Positions 38,001 through 52,155 of a stretch of 64,000 nt of DNA are shown in pieces. Source of the stretch: Anagrus nilaparvatae. Its lineage: Eukaryota > Arthropoda > Insecta > Hymenoptera > Mymaridae. The translations under genes were made by a program, and so were the position numbers. The notes under the pieces were generated by a model, which searched no databases, was not told the DNA's origin, and saw nothing but the letters and a program-made list of their open reading frames with translations. Within the stretch, counting starts at the first letter, position 1. Every line of letters begins with the position of its first letter. The stretch lies in NCBI GenBank assembly GCA_022575985.1, contig JAKSXM010000014.1, positions 23,250,001 through 23,314,000 of the forward strand, in the 5' to 3' direction.

Positions 38001-41000
38001 TTTGAAAAAATTTTTGTACCATTAATTTCTCCATCTCCATGGGACCTGGCTGTAGTTGATCAAAATATAAGGGTAAAATTTGAAAATACATTAGCTGTTA
38101 TTTTCACATTTCAGACAATTTTAAGCCATCTGAGCCATACTTTTGAAAAAATTTTTGTACCATTAATTTCTCCATCACCATGGGCCTTGGCTGTAGGTAA
38201 TCAAAATACATGGGTAAAATTTGATAATACATTAGATGTTATTTTCACATTTCCGACAATTTTAAGCCATCTGAGCCATACTTTTGAAAAAATTTTTGTA
38301 CCATTAATTTCTCCATCACCATGGGCCCTGGCTGTAGGTAATCAAAATACATGGGTAAAAATTGAAAATACATTAGCTGTTATTTTCACATTTCAGACAT
38401 TTTTAAGCCATCTGAGCCGTACTTTTGAAAAAATTTTTGTACCATTAATTTCTCCATCACCATGGGCCTTGGCTGTAGGTAATCAAAATACATGGGTAAA
38501 ATTTGATTATACATTAGATGTTGTTTTCACATTTCAGAAATTTTTAAGCCATCTGAGCCATACTTTTGAAAAAATTTTTGTACCATTAATTTTTCCATCT
38601 CCATGGGCCCTGGCTGTAGTTGATCAAAATATAAGGGTAAAATTTGAAAATACATTAGCTGTTATTTTCACATTTCAGACAATTTTAAGCCATCTGAGCC
38701 ATACTTTTGAAAAAATTTTTGTACCATTAATTTTTCCATCTCCATCGGCCCTGGCTGTAGTTGATTAAAATATAAGGGTAAAATTTGAAAATACATTAGA
38801 TGTTATTTTCACATTTCAGACAAATTTAAGCCAACTGAGCCATACTATTGAAAAAATTTTTGTACCATTAATTTTTCCATCTCCATGGGCCCTGGCTGTA
38901 GTTGATCAAAATATAAGGGTAAAATTTAAAAATACATTAGCTGTTATTTTCACATTTCAGACTATTTTAAGCCATCTGAGCCATACTTTTGAAAAAAATT
39001 TTGTACCATTAATTTCTCCATCACCATGGGCCTTGGCTGTAGGTAATCAAAATACATGGGTAAAATTTGATAATACATTAGATGTTATTTTCACATTTCA
39101 GACAATTTCAAGCCATCTGAGCCATACTTTTGAAAAAATTTTTGTACCATTAATTTCTCCATCACCATGGGCCCTGGCTATAGGTAATCAAAATACATGC
39201 GTAAAATTTGAAAATACATTAGCTGTTATTTTCACATTTCAGACAATTTTAAGCCATCTGAGCCATATTTTTGAAAAAATTTTTGTACCATTAATTTTTC
39301 CATCTCCATGGGCCCTGGCTGTAGTTGATCAAAATATAAGGGTAAAATTTGAAAATACATTAGCTGTTATTTTTACATTTCAGACAATTTTAAGCCATCT
39401 GAGCCATACTTATAAAAAAATTTTTGTACCATTAATTTTTCCATCTCCATGGGCCCTGGGTGTAGTTGATCAAAATATAAGGGTAAAATTTGAAAAACCA
39501 TTAGCTGTTATTTTCACATTTCAGACAATTTTAAGCCATCTGAGCCACACTTTTGAAAAAATTTTTGTACCATTAATTTCTCCATCACCATGGGCCTTGG
39601 CTGTAGGTAATCAAAATACATGGGTAAAATTTGATAATACATTAGATGTTATTTTCACATTTCAGACAATTTCAAGCCATCTGAGCCATACTTTTGAAAA
39701 AATTTTTGTACCATTAATTTCTCTATCACCATGGGCCCTGGCTATAGGTAATCAAAATACATGCGTAAAATTTGAAAATACATTAGCTGTTATTTTTACA
39801 TTTCAGACAATTTTAAGCCATCTGAGCCATACTTATAAAAAAATTTTTGTACCATTAATTTTTCCATCTCCATGGGCCCTGGCTATAGTTGATCAAAATA
39901 TAAGGGTAAAATTTTAAAATACATTAGCTGTTATTTTCACATTTCAGACTATTTTAAGCCATCTGAGCCATACTTTTGAAAAAAATTTTGTACCATTAAT
40001 TTCTCCATCACCATGGGCCTTGGCTGTAGGTAATCAAAATACATGGGTAAAATTTGATAATACATTAGATGTTATTTTCACATTTCAGACAATTTTAAGC
40101 CATCTGAGCCATATTTTTGAAAAAATTTTTGTACCATTAATTTCTCCATCACCATGGGCCCTGGCTATAGGTAATCAAAATACATGCGTAAAATTTGAAA
40201 ATACATTAGCTGTTATTTTCACATTTCAGACTATTTTAAGCCATCTGAGCCATACTTTTGAAAAAAATTTTGTACCATTAATTTCTCCATCACCATGGGC
40301 CTTGGCTGTAGGTAATCAAAATACATGGGTAAAATTTGATAATACATTAGATGTTATTTTCACATTTCAGACAATTTGAAGCCATCTGAGCCACACTTTT
40401 GAAAAAATTTTTGTACCATTAATTTCTCCATCTCCATGGGCCCTGGCTGTAGTTGATCAAAATATAAGGGTAAAATTTGAAAATACATTAGCTGTTATTT
40501 TCACATTTCAGACAATTTTAAGCCATCTGAGCCATACTTTTGAAAAAATTTTTGTTCCATTAATTTCTCCATCTCCATGGGCCCTGGCTGTAGTTGATCA
40601 AAATATAAGGGTAAAATTTGAAAATACATTAGCTGTTATTTTCACATTTCAGACAATTTTAAGCCATCTGAGCCATACTTTTGAAAAAATTTTTGTACCA
40701 TTAATTTTTCCATCACAATGGGCCCTGGCTGTAGTTGATCAAAATATAAGGGTAAAATTTGAAAATACATTAGCTGTTATTTTTACATTTCAGACAATTT
40801 TAAGCCATCTGAGCCATACTTATAAAAAAATTTTTGTACCATTAATTTTTCCATCTCCATGGGCCCTGGGTGTAGTTGATCAAAATATAAGGGTAAAATT
40901 TGAAAAACCATTAGCTGTTATTTTCACATTTCAGACAATTTGAAGCCATCTGAGCCACACTTTTGAAAAAATTTTTGTACCATTAATTTCTCCATCTCCA

Positions 41001-44000
41001 TGGGCCCTGGCTGTAGTTGATCAAAATATAAGGGTAAAATTTGAAAATACATTAGCTGTTATTTTCACATTTCAGACAATTTTAAGCCATCTGAGCCATA
41101 CTTTTGAAAAAATTTTTGTACCATTAATTTCTCCATCTCCATGGGCCCTGGCTGTAGTTGATCAAAATATAAGGGTAAAATTTGAAAATACATTAGCTGT
41201 TATTTTCACATTTCAGACAATTTTAACCCATCTGAGCCATACTTTTGAAAAAATTTTTGTACCATTAATTTTTCCATCTCCATAGGCCCTGGCTGTAGGT
41301 AATCAAAATACATGCGTAAAATTTGAAAATACATTAGCTGTTATTTTCACATTTCAGACAATTTTAAGCCATCTGAGCCATATTTTTGAAAAAATTTTTG
41401 TACCATTAATTTTTCCATCTCAATGGGCCCTGGCTGTAGTTGATCAAAATATAAGGGTAAAATTTGAAAATACATTAGCTGTTATTTTTACATTTCAGAC
41501 AATTTTAAGCCATCTGAGCCATACTTATAAAAAAATTTTTGTACCATTAATTTTTCCATCTCCATGGGCCCTGGGTGTAGTTGATCAAAATATAAGGGTA
41601 AAATTTGAAAAACCATTAGCTGTTATTTTCACATTTCAGACAATTTGAAGCCATCTGAGCCACACTTTTGAAAAAATTTTTGTACCATTAATTTCTCCAT
41701 CTCCATGGGCCCTGGCTGTAGTTGATCAAAATATAAGGGTAAAATTTGAAAATACATTAGCTGTTATTTTCACATTTCAGACAATTTTAAGCCATCTGAG
41801 CCATACTTTTGAAAAAATTTTTGTACCATTAATTTCTCCATCTCCATGGGCCCTGGCTGTAGTTGATCAAAATATAAGGGTAAAATTTGAAAATACATTA
41901 GCTGTTATTTTCACATTTCAGACAATTTTAAGCCATCTGAGCCATACTTTTGAAAAAATTTTTGTACCATTAATTTTTCCATCTCCATAGGCCCTTGCTG
42001 TAGGTAATCAAAATACATGGGTAAGATTTGAAAATACATTAGCTGTTATTTTCACATTTCAGACAATTTTAAGCCATCTGAGCCATACTATTGAAAAAAT
42101 TTTTTTACCATTAATTTTTCCATCTCCATGGGCCCTGGCTGTAGTTGATCAAAATATAAGGGTAAAATTTGAAAATACATTAGCTGTTATTTTCACATTT
42201 CAGACAATTTTAAGCCATCTGAGCCATACTTTTGAAAAAATTTTTGTACCATTAATTTCTCCATCACCATGGGCCCTGGCTGTAGGTAATCAAAATACAT
42301 GGGTAAAAATTGAAAATACATTAGCTGTTATTGTCACATTTCAGACATTTTTAAGCCATCTGAGCCGTACTTTTGAAAAAATTTTTGTACCATTAATTTC
42401 TCCATCACCATGGGCCTTGGCTGTAGGTAATCAAAATACATGGGTAAAATTTGATAATACATTAGATGTTGTTTTCACATTTCAGAAATTTTTAAGCCAT
42501 CTGAGCCATACTTTTGAAAAAATTTTTGTACCATTAATTTTTCCATCTCCATGGGCCCTGGCTGTAGTTGATCAAAATATAAGGGTAAAATTTGAAAATA
42601 CATTAGCTGTTATTTTCACATTTCAGACAATTTTAAGCCATCTGAGCCATACTTTTGAAAAAATTTTTGTACCATTAATTTTTCCATCTCCATCGGCCCT
42701 GGCTGTAGTTGTTTAAAATATAAGGGTAAAATTTGAAAATACATTAGATGTTATTTTCACATTTCAGACAAATTTAAGCCAACTGAGCCATACTATTGAA
42801 AAAATTTTTGTACCATTAATTTTTCCATCTCCATGGGCCCTGGCTGTAGTTGATCAAAATATAAGGGTAAAATTTAAAAATACATTAGCTGTTATTTTCA
42901 CATTTCAGACTATTTTAAGCCATCTGAGCCATACTTTTGAAAAAAATTTTGTACCATTAATTTCTCCATCACCATGGGCCTTGGCTGTAGGTAATCAAAA
43001 TACATGGGTAAAATTTGATAATACATTAGATGTTATTTTCACATTTCAGACAATTTCAAGCCATCTGAGCCATACTTTTGAAAAAATTTTTGTACCATTA
43101 ATTTCTCCATCATCATGGGCCCTGGCTATAGGTAATCAAAATACATGCGTAAAATTTGAAAATACATTAGCTGTTATTTTCACATTTCAGACAATTTTAA
43201 GCCATCTGAGCCATATTTTTGAAAAAATTTTTGTACCATTAATTTTTCCATCTCCATGGGCCCTGGCTGTAGTTGATCAAAATATAAGGGTAAAATTTGA
43301 AAATACATTAGCTGTTATTTTTACATTTCAGACAATTTTAAGCCATCTGAGCCATACTTATAAAAAAATTTTTGTACCATTAATTTTTCCATCTCCATGG
43401 GCCCTGGGTGTAGTTGATCAAAATATAAGGGTAAAATTTGAAAAACCATTAGCTGTTATTTTCACATTTCAGACAATTTTAAGCCATCTGAGCCACACTT
43501 TTCAAAAAATTTTTGTACCATTAATTTCTCCATCACCATGGGCCTTGGCTGTAGGTAATCAAAATACATGGGTAAAATTTGATAATACATTAGATGTTAT
43601 TTTCACATTTCAGACAATTTCAAGCCATCTGAGCCATACTTTTGAAAAAATTTTTGTACCATTAATTTTTCCATCTCCATGGGCCCTGGCTATAGTTGAT
43701 CAAAATATAAGGGTAAAATTTAAAAATACATTAGCTGTTATTTTCACATTTCAGACTATTTTAAGCCATCTGAGCCATACTTTTGAAAAAATTTTGGACC
43801 ATTAATTTCTCCATCACCATGGGCCTTGGCTGTAGGTAATCAAAATACATGGGTAAAATTTGATAATACATTAGATGTTATTTTCACATTTCAGACAATT
43901 TTAAGCCATCTGAGCCATATTTTTGAAAAAATTTTTGTACCATTAATTTGTCCATCTCCATGGGCCCTGGCTGTAGTTGATCAAAATATAAGGGTAAAAT

Positions 44001-44002
44001 TT
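29094..44002 (+). repeat. Tandem 7,472-bp (53-monomer minus 1 bp) duplication, two near-identical copies
   Basis: 29094-36565 and 36566-44002 match at a constant offset of 7,472 bp. Every diagnostic variant compared (stop variants, the GTTTAAAAT change, TTATTGTCACATTTC, the CATCATCATGGG variant) recurs at the same offset, and long open stretches translate identically. The offset is 53 x 141 minus 1 because both copies carry one 1-bp deletion in ATTTTGGACCATTAA (near 36319 and 43791), which shifts the open frame. Left identity begins after the CAGAC/CAATC difference; right identity ends where GATAATAC meets AAAAATAC. It is either a very recent duplication or an assembly artefact. Confidence 0.88.
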
Positions 44003-46779
44003 AAAAATACATTAGCTGTTATTTTCACATTTCAGACTATTTTAAGCCATCTGAGCCATACTTTTGAAAAAAATTTTGTACCATTAATTTCTCCATCACC
44101 ATGGGCCTTGGCTGTAGGTAATCAAAATACATGGGTAAAATTTGATAATACATTAGATGTTATTTTCACATTTCAGACAATTTCAAGCCATCTGAGCCAT
44201 ACTTTTGAAAAAATTTTTGTACCATTAATTTCTCCATCACCATGGGCCCTGGCTATAGGTAATCAAAATACATGCGTAAAATTTGAAAATACATTAGCTG
44301 TTATTTTTACATTTCAGACAATTTTAAGCCATCTGAGCCATACTTATAAAAAAATTTTTGTACCATTAATTTTTGCATCTCCATGGGCCCTGGCTATAGT
44401 TGATCAAAATATAAGGGTAAAATTTAAAAATACATTAGCTGTTATTTTCACATTTCAGACTATTTTAAGCCATCTGAGCCATACTTTTGAAAAAAATTTT
44501 GTACCATTAATTTCTCCATCACCATGGGCCTTGGCTGTAGGTAATCAAAATACATGGGTAAAATTTGATAATACATTAGATGTTATTTTCACATTTCAGA
44601 CAATTTTAAGCCATCTGAGCCATATTTTTGAAAAAATTTTTGTACCATTAATTTTTCCATCTCCATGGGCCCTGGGTGTAGTTGATCAAAATATAAGGGT
44701 AAAATTTGAAAAACCATTAGCTGTTATTTTCACATTTCAGACAATTTGAAGCCATCTGAGCCACACTTTTGAAAAAATTTTTGTACCATTAATTTCTCCA
44801 TCTCCATGGGCCCTGGCTGTAGTTGATCAAAATATAAGGGTAAAATTTGAAAATACATTAGCTGTTATTTTCACATTTCAGACAATTTTAAGCCATCTGA
44901 GCCATACTTTTGAAAAAATTTTTGTACCATTAATTTCTCCATCTCCATGGGCCCTGGCTGTAGTTGATCAAAATATAAGGGTAAAATTTGAAAATACATT
45001 AGCTGTTATTTTCACATTTCAGACAATTTTAAGCCATCTGAGCCACACTTTTGAAAAAATTTTTGTACCATTAATTTCTCCATCTCCATGGGCCCTGGCT
45101 GTAGTTGATCAAAATATAAGGGTAAAATTTGAAAATACATTAGCTGTTATTTTCACATTTCAGACAATTTTAAGCCATCTGAGCCATACTTTTGAAAAAA
45201 TTTTTGTACCATTAATTTCTCCATCACCATGGGCCCTGGCTGTAGGTAATCAAAATACATGGGTAAAAATTGAAAATACATTAGCTGTTATTTTCAGATT
45301 TCAGACATTTTTAAGCCATCTGAGCCATACTTTTGATAACATTTTTGTACCATTAATTTCTCCATCACCGTGGGCCTTGGCTGTAGGTAATCAAAATACA
45401 TGGGTAAAATTTGATAATACATTAGATGTTATTTTCACATTTCAGACAATTTTAAGCCATCTGAGCCATACTTTTGAAAAAATTTTTGTACCATTAATTT
45501 CTCCATCACCATGGGCCCTGGGTGTAGGTAATCAAAATACATGAGTAAAAATTGAAAATACATTAGCTGTTATTTTCACATTTCAGACATTTTTAAGCCA
45601 TCTGAGCCATACTTTTGAAAAAATTTTTGTACCATTAATTTTTCCATCTCCATGGGCCCTGGCTGTAGTTGATCAAAATATAAGGGTAAAATTTGAAAAT
45701 ACATTAGCTGTTATTTTCACATTTCAGACAATTTTAAGCCATCTAAGCCATACTTTTGAAAAAATTTTTGTACCATTAATTTTTCCATCTCCATCGGCCC
45801 TGGCTGTAGTTGATTAAAATATAAGGGTAAAATTTGAAAATACATTAGATGTTATTTTCACATTTCAGACAATTTTAAGCCAACTGAGCCATACTATTGA
45901 AAAAATTTTTGTACCATTAATTTTTCCATCTCCATGGGCCCTGGCTGTAGTTGATCAAAATATAAGGGTAAAATTTAAAAATACATTAGCTGTTATTTTC
46001 ATATTTCAGACTATTTTAAGCCATCTGAGCCATACTTTTAAAAAAAATTTTGTACCATAAATTTCTCCATCACCATGGGCCTTGGCTGTAGGTAATCAAA
46101 ATACATGGGTAAAATTTGATTATACATTAGATGTTATTTTCACATTTCAGACAATTTCAAGCCATCTGAGCCATACTTTTGAAAAAATTTTTGTACCATT
46201 AATTTCTCCATCTCCATGGGCCCTGGCTGTAGTTGATCAAAATATAAGGGTAAAATTTGAAAATACATTAGCTGTTATTTTCACATTTCAGACAATTTTA
46301 AGCCATCTGAGCCATACTTTTGAAAAAATTTTTGTACCATTAATTTCTCCATCAACATGGGCCCTGGCTGTAGGTAATCAAAATACATGGGTAAAATTTG
46401 AAAATACATTAGCTGTTATTTTCACATTTCAGACAATTTTAAGCCATCTGAGCCATATTTTTTAAAAAATTTTTGTACCATTAATTTTTCCATCTCCATG
46501 GGCCCTGGCTGTAGTTGATCAAAATATAAGGGTAAAATTTAAAAATACATTAGCTGTTATTTTTACATTTCAGACAATTTTAAGCCATCTGATCCATACT
46601 TTTGAAAAAATTTTTCTACCATTAATTTCTCCATCACCATGGGCCCTGGCTGTAGGTAATCAAAATACATGGGTAAAAATTGAAAATACATTAGCTGTTA
46701 TTTTCACATTTCAGACATTTTTAAGCCATCTGAGCCATACTTTTGAAAATTTGCCATATTTTTTTACCATTAATTTCTA

Positions 46780-49700
46780 ATAAATTTTTTATTTAAATCA
46801 CCTCTATAAATAAGTTTTTTATTTAGAACACCTCTATAAATAAATTTTTTATTTAAAACACCTCTATGGATAAATAAATAAATTTTGTATTTAAAAAACC
46901 TCTATAAATAAATTTTTTATTTAAAACACCTCTATAAATAAATTTTTTATTTAAAAAAACCTTTATAAATAAATTTTTTATTTAAAACACCTCTATGGAT
47001 AAATAAATAAATTTTTTATTTAAAACACCTCTATAAATAAATTTTTTATTTAAAAAACCTCTATAAATAAATTTTTTATTTAAAACACCTCTATGAATAA
47101 ATAAATAAATTTTTTATTTAAAACACCTCTATAAATAAATTTTTTATTTAAAAAACCTCTATAAATAAATTTTTTATTTAAAACACCTCTATAAATAAAT
47201 TTTATATTTAAAACACCTCTATCGATAAACAAATAAATTTTTTATTTAAAACACCTCTATAAATAAATTTTTTATTTAAAACACCTCTATGGATAAATAA
47301 ATAAATTTTTTATTTAAAACACCTCTATGAATAAATAAATAAATTTTTTATTTAAAACACCTCTATAAATAAATTTTTTATTTAAAAAACCTCTATAAAT
47401 AAATTTTTTATTTAAAACACCTCTATAATTAAATTTTTTATTTAAAACACCTCTATGGATAAATAAATAAATTTTTTATTTAAAACACCTCTATGAATAA
47501 ATAAATAAATTTTTTATTTAAAACACCTCTATAAATAAATTTTTTATTTAAAACACCTCTATAAATAAATTTTTTATTTAAAAAACCTCTATAAATAAAT
47601 TTTTTATTTAAAACACCTCTATAAATAAATTTTTTATTTAAAACACCTCTATAAATAAATTTTTTATTTAAAACACCTCTATAAATATATTTTTTATTTA
47701 AAACACCTCTATAAATAAATTTTTTATTTAAAACGCCTCTATAAATATATTTTTTATTTAAAACACCTCTATAAATAAATTTTTTATTTAAAACACCTCT
47801 ATGGATAAATAAATAAATTTTTTATTTAAAAAACCTCTATGAATAAATTTTTTATTTAAAACACCTCTATGGATAAATAAATAAATTTTTTATTTAAAAC
47901 ACCTCTATCGATAAATAAATAAATTTTTTATTTAAAACACCTCTATAAATAAATTTTTTATTTAAAACACCTCTATGGATAAATAAATAAATTTTTTATT
48001 TAAAACACCTCTATAAATAAATTTTTTATTTAAAACACCTCTATCGATAAATAAATAAATTTTTTATTTAAAACACCTCTATAAATAAATTTTTTATTTA
48101 AAACACCTCTTTGGATAAATAAATAAATTTTTTATTTAAAACACCACTATAAATAAATTTTTTATTTAAAACACCTCTATCGATAAATAAATAAATTTTT
48201 TATTTAAAACACCTCTATAAATAAATTGTTTATTTAAAAAACCTCTATAAATAAATTTTTTATTTAAAACACCTCTATAAATAAATTTTTTATTTAAAAC
48301 ACCTCTTTGGATAAATAAATAAATTTTTTATTTAAAACACCACTATAAATAAATTTTTTATTTAAAACACCTCTATCGATAAATAAATAAATTTTTTATT
48401 TAAAACACCTCTATAAATAAATTTTTTATTTAAAACACCTCTATGGATAAATAAATAAATTTTATATTTAAAACACCTCTATAAATAAATTTTATATTTA
48501 AAACACCTCTATAAATAAATTTTTTATTTAAAACACCTCTATAAATAAATTTTATATTTAAAACACCTCTATAAATAAATTTTTTATTTAAAACACCTCT
48601 ATAAATAAATTTTTTATTTAAAACACCTCTTTGGATAAATAAATAAATTTTTTATTTAAAACACCACTATAAATAAATTTTTTATTTAAAACACCTCTAT
48701 CGATAAATAAATAAATTTTTTATTTAAAACACCTCTATAAATAAATTGTTTATTTAAAAAACCTCTATAAATAAATTTTTTATTTAAAACACCTCTATAA
48801 ATAAATTTTTTATTTAAAACACCTCTTTGGATAAATAAATAAATTTTTTATTTAAAACACCACTATAAATAAATTTTTTATTTAAAACACCTCTATCGAT
48901 AAATAAATAAATTTTTTATTTAAAACACCTCTATAAATAAATTTTTTATTTAAAACACCTCTATGGATAAATAAATAAATTTTATATTTAAAACACCTCT
49001 ATAAATAAATTTTATATTTAAAACACCTCTATAAATAAATTTTTTATTTAAAACACCTCTATAAATAAATTTTATATTTAAAACACCTCTATAAATAAAT
49101 TTTTTACTTAAAACACCTCTATAAATAAATTTTTTATTTAAAACACCTCTATGGATAAATAAATAAATTTTATATTTAAAACACCTCTATAAATAAATTT
49201 TATATTTAAAACACCTCTATAAATAAATTTTTTATTTAAAACACCTCTATGGATAAATAAATAAATTTTATATTTAAAACACCTCTATAAATAAATTTTA
49301 TATTTAAAACACCTCTATAAATAAATTTTTTATTTAAAACACCTCTATGAATAAATAAATAAATTTTTTATTTAAAACACTTCTATAAATAAATTTTTTA
49401 TTTAAAACACCTCTATGGATAAATAAATAAATTTTTTATTTAAAACACCTCTATAAATAAATTTTTTATTTAAAACACCTCTATGGATAAATAAATAAAT
49501 TTTATATTTAAAACACCTCTATAAATAAATTTTATATTTAAAACACCTCTATAAATAAATTTTTTATTTAAAACACCTCTATGAATAAATAAATAAATTT
49601 TATATTTAAAACACCTCTATAAATAAATTTTTTATTTAAAACACCTCTATGAATAAATAAATAAATTTTATATTTAAAACACCTCTATAAATAAATTTTA

Positions 49701-51425
49701 TATTTAAAACACCTCTATAAATAAATTTTTTATTTAAAACACCTCTATAAATAAATTTTTTATTTAAAACACCTCTATGAATAAATAAATAAATTTTTTA
49801 TTTAAAACACTTCTATAAATAAATTTTTTATTTAAAACACCTCTATGGATAAATAAATAAATTTTTTATTTAAAACACCTCTATAAATAAATTTTTTATT
49901 TAAAACACCTCTATAAATAAATTTTTTATTTAAAACACCTCTATAAATATATTTTTTATTTAAAACACCTCTATAAATAAATTTTTTATTTAAAACACCT
50001 CTATAAATATATTTTTTATTTAAAACACCTCTATAAATAAATTTTTTATTTAAAACACCTCTATGGATAAATAAATAAATTTTTTATTTAAAAAACCTCT
50101 ATGAATAAATTTTTTATTTAAAACACCTCTATGGATAAATAAATAAATTTTTTATTTAAAACACCTCTATAAATGAATTTTTTATTTAAAACACCTCTAT
50201 AAATAAATTTTTTATTTAAAACACCTCTATCGATAAATAAATAAATTTTTTATTTAAAACACCTCTATAAATAAATTGTTTATTTAAAAAACCTCTATAA
50301 ATAAATTTTTTATTTAAAACACCTCTATAAATAAATTTTTTATTTAAAACACCTCTATGGATAAATAAATAAATTTTATATTAAAAACACCTCTATAAAT
50401 AAATTTTTTATTTAAAACACCTCTATAAATAAATTTTTTATTTAAAACACCTCTATGGATAAATAAATAAATTTTTTATTTAAAATACCTCTATAAATAA
50501 ATTTTTTATTTAAAACACCTCTATAAATAAATTGTTTATTTAAAAAACCTCTATAAATAAATTTTTTATTTAAAACACCTCTATAAATAAATTTTTTATT
50601 TAAAACACCTCTATGGATAAATAAATAAATTTTATATTTAAAACACCTCTATAAATAAATTTTTTATTTAAAACACCTCTATAAATAAATTTTTTATTTA
50701 AAACACCTCTATGGATAAATAAATAAATTTTTTATTTAAAATACCTCTATAAATAAATTTTTTATTTAAAACACCTCTATAAATAAATTTTTTATTTAAA
50801 ACACCTCTATAAATAAATTTTTTATTAAAAACACCTTTATGGATAAATAAATAAATTTTTTATTTAAAATACCTCTATAAATAAATTTTTTATTTAAAAC
50901 ACCTCTATAAATAAATTTTTTATTTAAAACACCTCTATAAATAAATTTTTTACTTAAAACACCTCTATGAATAAATAAATAAATTTTTTATTTAAAACAC
51001 TTCTATAAATAAATTTTTTATTTAAAACACCTCTATAAATAAATTATTTATTTAAAACACCTCTATGGATAAATAAATAAATTTTTTATTTAAAACACCT
51101 CTATAAATAAATTTTTTATTTAAAACACCTCTAAAAATAAATTTTTTATTTAAAACACCTCTATAAATAAATTTTTTATTTAAAACACTTCTATAAATAA
51201 ATTTTTTATTTAAAACACCTCTATGGATAAATAAATAAATTTTTTATTTAAATCACCTCTATAAATAAATTTTTTATTGAAAACACCTCTATAAATAAAT
51301 TTTTTATTTAAAACACCTCTATGGATAAATAAATAACTTTTTTATTTAAATCACCTCTATAAATAAATTTTTTATTTAAAACACCTCTATAAATAAATTT
51401 TTTATTTAAAAAACCTCTATGAAAA
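46780..51425. repeat. AT-rich minisatellite, 30-bp unit with a 38-bp length variant
   Basis: About 4.6 kb of a 30-bp unit composed of ATAAATAAATTTTTT then ATTTAAAACACCTCT, roughly 145 copies. A frequent longer unit adds 8 bp (GGATAAAT, GAATAAAT or CGATAAAT before AAATAAATT). Point variants such as TTTATATTTAAA, ACACCACTAT and AAATTGTTTATT mark sub-blocks; a 520-bp segment repeats in tandem (48105 matches 48625, 48301 matches 48821). No frame is open for long. It abuts the 141-bp satellite on the left and fades at about 51425. Confidence 0.95.
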
Positions 51426-51666
51426 AATTTTTTCTATGAATCCTATCATATCCTATATATATGTGAGAAAATCCACCAAAAGATTGCCCTTAAGTGTTCA
51501 ACCTTTTGAAAAAAATAAATTTTCACGCACACCTTGCTAATACGTTTTTTTGTGTTTTTTAGATCATATATAGTCACGAAAAGGTGATGAACAGAAAAAA
51601 TGTTGCGTGCACAATAGTTTTTTTTCAATTGGAAGGCTCAAAATCACGTTTTTTCGAAATTAGAAA
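51426..51666. other. Short unique spacer after the minisatellite
   Basis: Less biased than its neighbours. A 60-codon minus-strand open stretch (51446-51628) shows no motif I recognise. Confidence 0.35.
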
Positions 51667-52154
51667 AAAACCGATTTTTGAAAGAATTTTCAACAGAAAA
51701 ATAACATTTTAAAATATGTAAAATTAAAGTACATAATAAAAAAACCTGTAAAAAAATTAGAAATAATGAAAATCATTAAAAACAAGACTGATTTTGTTAT
51801 TTTAAAAATGATCCAAAATTGGTTAATTTAGCTTTGGAGTTGTTTTCAGCTGCTTTAGGTGATTTCTAAGGCTCATAATTAATAAATTTTATTTTATTTA
51901 ACTTTTTATTATTACCTTTTAATAATAAATCCACTTAAAAAAGTTGTAAAAGCTAAATAAGCAATCTTTATTTTTAAAAAACCTTTTTTTAACTTTTGAG
52001 CCCCCTTAAGACGCTAATAATTAAAAATTTGTATCATTTTTTTAGAAAAATGCTTTTTTTTAGTAATTTATTAGTACAATACAAGTGAAAAAACATAAAT
52101 TTATCGTTTATAATGATTTTAGTTGATTAAAAAAAACTTTCAAAAATCGGTTTT
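51667..52154. mobile_element. 488-bp element with 18-bp terminal inverted repeats
   Basis: AAAACCGATTTTTGAAAG at 51667-51684 is matched exactly by CTTTCAAAAATCGGTTTT at 52137-52154. The interior is AT-rich and non-coding. A Helitron-like 3' fragment begins right after it. Confidence 0.55.
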
Positions 52155-52155
52155 A

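Larger units (their letters stand above)
12844..46750 (+). repeat. Major satellite array: about 240 tandem copies of a 141-bp monomer
   Basis: A head-to-tail array of a 141-bp unit. Landmarks in each unit: CATTTCAGACAATTTTAAGC, GCCATCTGAGCCATAC, a GAAAAAATTTTT palindrome, TTTGTACCATTAATTT, and CCATGGGCCC followed by TGGCTGTAG. Two main monomer types differ after GCTGTAG: GTTGATCAAAATATAAGG (type A) and GTAATCAAAATACATGG (type B); a further split is GAAAATACATTAGCTG versus GATAATACATTAGATG. Types are interspersed in a higher-order pattern, with nested segmental duplications listed separately. One plus-strand frame stays open over several monomers (up to 542 codons at 26062-27690) only because 141 is a multiple of 3; TAG, TAA and TGA variants recur. 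The left edge is flush with a fold-back transposon; the last monomer is degenerate and runs into a different minisatellite. Confidence 0.97.

Noticed and set aside
12844..46750. CRISPR-like array, because of regular repeats
   Set aside because: Units are contiguous with no unique spacers, the period is 141 bp and the setting is eukaryotic.
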